This document shows, piece after piece, positions 6,159 through 10,058 of a stretch of DNA of 10,058 nt. The DNA is taken from NCBI GenBank assembly GCA_038222915.1, contig JBBRHH010000191.1, positions 1 through 10,058 on the forward strand, given 5' to 3'. The notes under the pieces were generated by a model, which was not told the DNA's origin, searched no databases, and worked only from the letters and a program-made list of their open reading frames with translations. Each line of letters opens with the position of its first letter. The first letter of the stretch is position 1. The stretch comes from JBBRHH01 sp038222915 (lineage in GTDB: Bacteria > Planctomycetota > Phycisphaerae > Tepidisphaerales > Tepidisphaeraceae). The position numbers and the translations under genes are program-made.

Positions 6159-7676
6159 ATGAAAAGGTCCACGATCCATCACATCCTTCTGGTACTTGGC
6201 ATCGTTTACATCGCCCAGCCCCTCCACGCCGCCCCCGGCGCCTTCACCGACATCACCAAAGATTCCGGCCTCGACAAAATCATCGACACCCAGCTCGCCG
6301 CCCATCCCAAATGGTGGATGACCGGCATCCACCTCATCGATCTCGACAACGACGGCCACCTCGACTTCTTCATGAGTTGCCATGCCAACGGCGGCGCTCT
6401 CGCCGCACTCAACGACGGCAAAGGCCACTTCAAGCTCGCCGCCGGCGACTGGCCTCAAACCGAAATCCACATCCCCTATGACATCAACGAAGACGGCAAG
6501 ATCGATCTCAGCATGACCTACGTCGACGGCGGCGGCCAATGGTGGCTCAACCAATCCCAGCCCGGCCATCTCCATTTCGTCGCCACCTCCGTCACCCGCG
6601 ACGGCAACTCCTCGCGCGAACAGACCATGATCGATCTCAATCGCGACGGCAAAGTCGATTGGATCCGTGACCCGGAAAATCGCGGCAACGTCCTCGACAC
6701 CGGAGATGGCAAAGGCGCATTCACCGAAACCGGAAAAATCCCCGGCCTCCCCGGCGGCCACCAGTTCATGGTCGACATCGACGGCGACGGCTTCATCGAC
6801 TGCCTCATTGTCTACAGCGGCGAATACAAGGACCTCGACTGCAAAAGCCGCGTCTATCACAACGATGGCAAAGGCAACTTCATCAACGTCACCAAACAGT
6901 CAGGCCTCCCCGAAGACGGCATCGCCATCAAGGGCTTCGGCGATTTCAATCAGGACGGCTTCCCCGATGTCCTGGTCATGGACCACCGCAAAATACTCGA
7001 CGTCTACCTCAACGACGGCAAAGGCCATTTCAAGAAAAAGCCCAACGCCATTAAGATGCCCGAATTCTCCGTCGGATATGCCAGTTGGGGCCTCTGCGTC
7101 GTCACCGATTTCGACAACGACGGCATCCCCGACATCATCACCAACGGCCGCAACTATCTCAAAATCCTCCGCGGCCTCGGCGACGGCAATTTCGAATACA
7201 TGAACGACAAATGGGGCATCAAGGACCTCGCCCCCGCCGCCGTTGACGAAGGCCTCTGCTTCGGTGACATCGACAACGACGGCATGCTCGACATCATCGG
7301 CTACACCAACCTCGAGCCCGCCAAACTCGCCGTCTACCACAACGACCTCCCCAGACAAAACTTCCTCAGAGTCCGCCCTGTAGGCACGGCCGGCAACAAG
7401 GGAGCGGCCGGCGCAAAGATCAGCCTCTTCGACCCCACCACCCACAAACTCCTCGCCTCCGACCAGGTCTCGATCTACTGCAAACAATCCGTCCAAAGCT
7501 ACTACGCCGCAGCCCAAACCGAACGCCACTTCGGCCTCGGCAAACACGAAACCGTAGACCTCACCATCGACTTTTACCCCAGCGGCCGAAAAGTCGAGAA
7601 CAAACGCGTGTCCGCCAACAAAATCGTCACAGTAAAAGAAGACGCCGGCCAAACCGAAGAACACGATCTGAAATGA
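6159..7676 (+). CDS. Secreted FG-GAP/VCBS repeat protein with C-terminal ASPIC/UnbV domain
   Basis: The product has 505 residues. ATG 6159 follows GAGGA by about 9 bases and opens a signal peptide (MKRSTIHHILLVLGIVYIAQ..., likely cleaved after LHA at residue 24). Upstream in-frame codons overlap the divergent gene and do not look like real protein. Seven calcium-loop motifs of the form DxDxDGxxD mark beta-propeller blades: 61-69 (DLDNDGHLD), 108-116, 159-167, 206-214, 262-270, 317-325 and 370-378. Their spacing is 47-56 residues, which fits a seven-bladed propeller. Residues from 401 (NFLRVRPVG.., then KGAAGAKISLF, SVQSYYAAAQTERHFGLGKHETVDLTIDFYPSGR) match ASPIC/UnbV, a C-terminal domain common after FG-GAP repeats in the CRTAC1-like family. 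The likely role is calcium-stabilised binding or adhesion outside the cell; the ligand is unknown. Codons are strongly C-ending. It may not be co-transcribed with the next gene, which is 312 bases away. Confidence 0.92.
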   Translation: MKRSTIHHILLVLGIVYIAQPLHAAPGAFTDITKDSGLDKIIDTQLAAHPKWWMTGIHLIDLDNDGHLDFFMSCHANGGALAALNDGKGHFKLAAGDWPQTEIHIPYDINEDGKIDLSMTYVDGGGQWWLNQSQPGHLHFVATSVTRDGNSSREQTMIDLNRDGKVDWIRDPENRGNVLDTGDGKGAFTETGKIPGLPGGHQFMVDIDGDGFIDCLIVYSGEYKDLDCKSRVYHNDGKGNFINVTKQSGLPEDGIAIKGFGDFNQDGFPDVLVMDHRKILDVYLNDGKGHFKKKPNAIKMPEFSVGYASWGLCVVTDFDNDGIPDIITNGRNYLKILRGLGDGNFEYMNDKWGIKDLAPAAVDEGLCFGDIDNDGMLDIIGYTNLEPAKLAVYHNDLPRQNFLRVRPVGTAGNKGAAGAKISLFDPTTHKLLASDQVSIYCKQSVQSYYAAAQTERHFGLGKHETVDLTIDFYPSGRKVENKRVSANKIVTVKEDAGQTEEHDLK

Positions 7677-7988
7677 TCACTTAGGATTTGCCGGCTGGGA
7701 CGGCAGCAGAGTTTATAGTGCTAACCCGAATGGCGATTAACTTATCGCGGGCTTCAGCCAACTGCCACCTTGCCGGAATGCAAACGCCCGGAATTGAACG
7801 GTAGATTTCAACCCCGCGCATCCGAGTTAGCCGCGAAATCAGCGGTCAAACGCTCCTTCCAAAAATCTCGCGGTAGCCAAGTGACTCTACACCGTTCAAC
7901 GCAGCATAGCCGCACGCGCAGGTTTTTTGTAGAAGCATTTCGATACAATCGGATAGCTTTCAGCGACATCTCTACGAAGGGTACTGAC
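7677..7988. other. 312-base region without a supported gene
   Basis: No start codon here with a credible Shine-Dalgarno opens a protein-like frame. The frame of the downstream gene stays open back to 7770, but that extension (rich in Arg/Ser, no signal peptide) lies before a proper start and looks non-coding. A small inverted repeat, TGCCG (7689-7693) / CGGCA (7701-7705) with a 7-base loop, lies 12 bases past the FG-GAP stop. It could be a weak terminator, though without a U-run. I see no tRNA or riboswitch fold. The right end holds the candidate promoter for the downstream gene. The base composition of the + strand changes from C-rich to G-rich around here. Confidence 0.6.
7944..7949 (+). 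promoter_or_regulatory. Candidate -10 element (TACAAT) of the large DUF1080 gene
   Basis: TACAAT matches five of six positions of TATAAT and lies 39 bases before the start codon, which would give a leader of about 30 bases containing the AAGGG ribosome binding site. Upstream there is only a T-run (7923-7928), a poor -35. The surrounding 60 bases are the most A/T-rich of the gap, which supports a promoter here only weakly. Confidence 0.3.
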
Positions 7989-9881
7989 ATGGAACGGCCG
8001 CGATTTTTTAATACATGCCGGAGCGTCTTTCTCATTGCTCTCACCGTTGCCGTTCTTCACGTCGCGAGAGTCGTCGCTGGCGAGTCGCCGAGCACGAAAC
8101 CGGCAGTCCCCGATCAGGACTCTCTGAAGAAGGCCATGTCGGTTGTCCGCGATGTCTTCAAGGAAAGCATTGCGGCAGCCAGGAAGCCGGACGAAAAAGT
8201 CGACCTGTCGAAAAAATTATTGCGGGCTGGATTCGACGAGAAAAAGGACCTGGCTGCACGATATTCGTTGCTCGAAGTCGCACGCGATGCGGCCATCGAG
8301 GGGGGCGATTTTGTACAGGCATCCAAGGTCATTGATGAGATGGAAAGTTCCTTTGAAATAGATGCCCTGAAGTCCAAGGCGGAGGCAGCGATCGTTTGGA
8401 ATAAAACTCCGCATCCGGTTGCCGATCGCAAAGCATTCGTCGGGGAGTCATTCAGCGTTGTCGAAACGTCGATCAAGGCAGACCGTTATGAAGTTGCCAG
8501 ACAAGTGGGTGACCTGATGCTGCTTCAGGCACGTGCGGCAGGTGATGCATCGCTCACGCGACAGGCGACCTCTGAAAACCAGTTGAAGCGCGAGGCGGAG
8601 GCCGCGCACGCTGAGGTGAAGAGTGCACTGGCAGCCCTGCAGGACAACCCGAAGGACCCCGACGCGAACCTCAAGGCGGGCAGATATCGATGCTTTTTCA
8701 AGGGGGAGTGGAAAGTAGGCCTGGCGATGCTGGCGCTGGGCAGTGACCGCGATCTGAAAGCCCTAGCGGAGAAAGACATCGCGGGGCTCTCCGGCTCAGA
8801 GGGGCAGGTGGCACTGGCCGACGCGTGGTGGAATATGAGTGAGAAAACGTCCGGGATCCCGCAACGCGAATTAAAACGCCACGCAGGGGTGTGGTACGGG
8901 AAAGCGGCGCCCGGCTTGGAGGGGCTATTGAAAGCCAGGGTGGACAAGCGTCTTCTCGAGGCGGGCCGCGAATCTTCGAGCGAACCCGTCGCTTCGACGA
9001 GCACTGAGCCGGAGAATGCCAATCCTGAGTACCGGACGCAAGGTGAGTACGAAGGCACTGCCGGCGCCGACAAGATCGGAGTGCAGGTGGTGGCCAACGG
9101 AGAGGGCCAGTTTGACGTCAGCTTTCTGGCGGGTGGATTGCCAGGCGCCGGATGGGATCAGAAGAACAGAACGACGAGCAAAGCCGTAAGCGCCGACGGC
9201 AAGACCGCTGTCAGTGGCGGCGGGATCACTGCGACAATCGCAGGCGGCAAGATCACCGGAAAAACCGGCAAGGGAGCAGACATTCTCGCCAGGAAGATTG
9301 TCCGCGAAAGCCCGACGCTCGGCGCAAAGCCGGCGCGCGGCGCGATCATCCTGTTCGACGGAACGAACGCCGATGCATTTGAAGACGGGCATCTGGACGA
9401 GCGGCATTTCCTCGCGTCGGGGACGCAAACCAAGCAGCGATTTGGCGATTTTACGTGCCATCTGGAGTTTCAGATTCCATTCCTCCCGACCGCCCATGGA
9501 CAAGCCAGAGCCAACAGCGGCGTCTATTTACAGGAGCGGTATGAACTTCAGATTCTCGATTCCTTTGGCCTTGTCGGCGACAACCACGACTGTGGCTCGC
9601 TCTATGGCAAGACTGCCCCGCTCGTGAACATGTGCTTTCCGCCGATGACGTGGCAAACCTACGACATCGACTTTCAAGCCGCAAAGTTTGAGGCGGGCAA
9701 GAAGTTCAAGAATGCCGTCGTGACGGTGCGCCACAACGGCGTGTTGATCCATGACAAGGCAGAACTCAGCGCCCCCACCGGGGGCGGCAAGCCGGAGAGT
9801 CCCCAAGGAGGCCCACTCCAGCTTCAAATGCACATCAACGCCGTGTTTTTTCGAAACATCTGGTTGGTGGAGAAGGAGTAA
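7989..9881 (+). CDS. Large secreted protein: helical N-terminal region, linker module, C-terminal DUF1080 domain
   Basis: The product has 630 residues. ATG 7989 is preceded by GAAGGG at 7 bases and starts a signal peptide with a hydrophobic core (VFLIALTVAVLHVA, likely cleaved near VVA at about residue 30). Residues about 45-325 are charged alpha-helices. They include 'SLLEVARDAAIEGGDFVQASKVIDEM', 'FKGEWKVGLAMLALGSDRDLKALAEKDI' (about 235-263) and 'ALADAWWNMSEKT...WYGKAAPGLEGLLKARVDKRL'. I recognise this module from large planctomycete surface proteins, and its role is unknown. A Ser/Thr/Glu linker follows. Next is a beta-rich module (about 350-440, GVQVVANGEGQFDVSFLAGGLPGAGW) and ESPTLGAKP. 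The DUF1080 domain is about 451-630: GAIILFDGTN, FGDFTCHLEFQIPF, ANSGVYLQERYELQILDSFG, TWQTYDIDFQA, VRHNGVLIH and INAVFFRNIWLVE. By family it binds or cleaves carbohydrate outside the cell. Codon use is much less C-ending than in genes to its left. Nothing shows co-transcription with either neighbour. Confidence 0.9.
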   Translation: MERPRFFNTCRSVFLIALTVAVLHVARVVAGESPSTKPAVPDQDSLKKAMSVVRDVFKESIAAARKPDEKVDLSKKLLRAGFDEKKDLAARYSLLEVARDAAIEGGDFVQASKVIDEMESSFEIDALKSKAEAAIVWNKTPHPVADRKAFVGESFSVVETSIKADRYEVARQVGDLMLLQARAAGDASLTRQATSENQLKREAEAAHAEVKSALAALQDNPKDPDANLKAGRYRCFFKGEWKVGLAMLALGSDRDLKALAEKDIAGLSGSEGQVALADAWWNMSEKTSGIPQRELKRHAGVWYGKAAPGLEGLLKARVDKRLLEAGRESSSEPVASTSTEPENANPEYRTQGEYEGTAGADKIGVQVVANGEGQFDVSFLAGGLPGAGWDQKNRTTSKAVSADGKTAVSGGGITATIAGGKITGKTGKGADILARKIVRESPTLGAKPARGAIILFDGTNADAFEDGHLDERHFLASGTQTKQRFGDFTCHLEFQIPFLPTAHGQARANSGVYLQERYELQILDSFGLVGDNHDCGSLYGKTAPLVNMCFPPMTWQTYDIDFQAAKFEAGKKFKNAVVTVRHNGVLIHDKAELSAPTGGGKPESPQGGPLQLQMHINAVFFRNIWLVEKE

Positions 9882-10026
9882 CCTTCCAATGGACCCGTCC
9901 AATGCGCACTCAAAAGAGCGCGTCATGGCGAAAGCGAAACCATATTAGCCTCGATAAGCCGATTAGAGCGGCCAACACACTATTGGAAGCGTGGATCCTA
10001 CCCGAAGGAAAGGGTGGAAGCACTCT

Positions 10027-10058
10027 ATGGCACTCAACGACGAACGACGAGGCAAGGA
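10027..10058 (+). CDS. Possible start of a further gene, cut by the window end
   Basis: ATG 10027 opens a frame MALNDERRGK that runs off the window. A GGAAG motif 6 bases upstream is an acceptable Shine-Dalgarno. A 6-bp stem (CTACCC 9998-10003 with GGGTGG 10012-10017) lies directly upstream and overlaps the left edge of that motif. With only ten codons visible, neither coding status nor family can be judged. The 145 bases between 9882 and 10026 hold no other supported feature; a bulged 6-bp stem at 9904-9921 could be a weak terminator of the DUF1080 gene. Confidence 0.25.
   Translation, partial: MALNDERRGK

Noticed and set aside
7790..7840. tRNA-like TTTCAACCCCG segment in the gene-free region
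   Set aside because: No paired T-arm, anticodon arm or acceptor stem can be formed around it.
7770..7988. N-terminal extension of the large DUF1080 protein
   Set aside because: The added 73 residues are Arg/Ser-rich and would bury the signal peptide. ATG 7989 has GAAGGG seven bases upstream.
9889..9948. 19-codon frame MDPSNAHSKERVMAKAKPY just after the DUF1080 gene
   Set aside because: The nearest purine-rich motif lies inside the previous stop region at a poor distance, and nothing supports it as a gene.

Overview
The window looks like a chromosomal segment of a Planctomycetota bacterium. The evidence is its protein content: a DUF1552 protein, two secreted DUF1080 (3-keto-disaccharide hydrolase family) proteins, an FG-GAP/VCBS protein ending in an ASPIC/UnbV domain, and the characteristic linker 'SPTLGAKP' before a DUF1080 domain. 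These families are very abundant in Planctomycetota. Some also occur in Verrucomicrobiota, so the phylum is an inference. The DNA is GC-rich, and its genes use Shine-Dalgarno motifs of the GGAG/AAGG type.

Layout, left to right. (1) 2-412, +: the C-terminal end of a DUF1552 protein cut by the window edge. (2) 445-1905, -: a secreted protein joining MORN_2-type repeats to a CAP/SCP domain. (3) 1972-3312, -: a WecA/TagO-type polyprenyl-phosphate sugar-1-phosphate transferase that starts at TTG behind a near-perfect Shine-Dalgarno. It lies 66 bases upstream of the CAP gene on the same strand, so the two may be co-transcribed. (4) 3418-4371, +: a stand-alone SpoIIE/RsbU-type PP2C phosphatase, divergent from the transferase. 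(5) 4483-5049, +: a minimal secreted DUF1080 protein. (6) A strong hairpin at 5076-5101, between convergent genes. (7) 5166-6014, -: a cytoplasmic protein with a C-terminal DUF2262 domain and a beta-rich N-terminal part. (8) 6159-7676, +: a secreted seven-motif FG-GAP/VCBS protein with a C-terminal ASPIC/UnbV domain. (9) 7677-7988: 312 bases without a gene. (10) 7989-9881, +: a large secreted protein with an alpha-helical N-terminal half, a linker module and a C-terminal DUF1080 domain. (11) A short tail, possibly with the start of another gene at 10027.

Taken together this is mainly an envelope and extracellular-protein neighbourhood: five exported proteins, one membrane glycolipid-initiating enzyme, one signalling phosphatase and one cytoplasmic protein. 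The gene orientations (+ - - + + - + +) give at most one or two short operons, and I see no single pathway linking all of them. I found no tRNA, rRNA, CRISPR array, transposase or phage gene. I did not find a clearly new multi-gene system. The most unusual items are the MORN-CAP fusion next to the sugar-phosphate transferase, the two-part DUF2262 protein, and a change of strand composition near position 7.7 kb.
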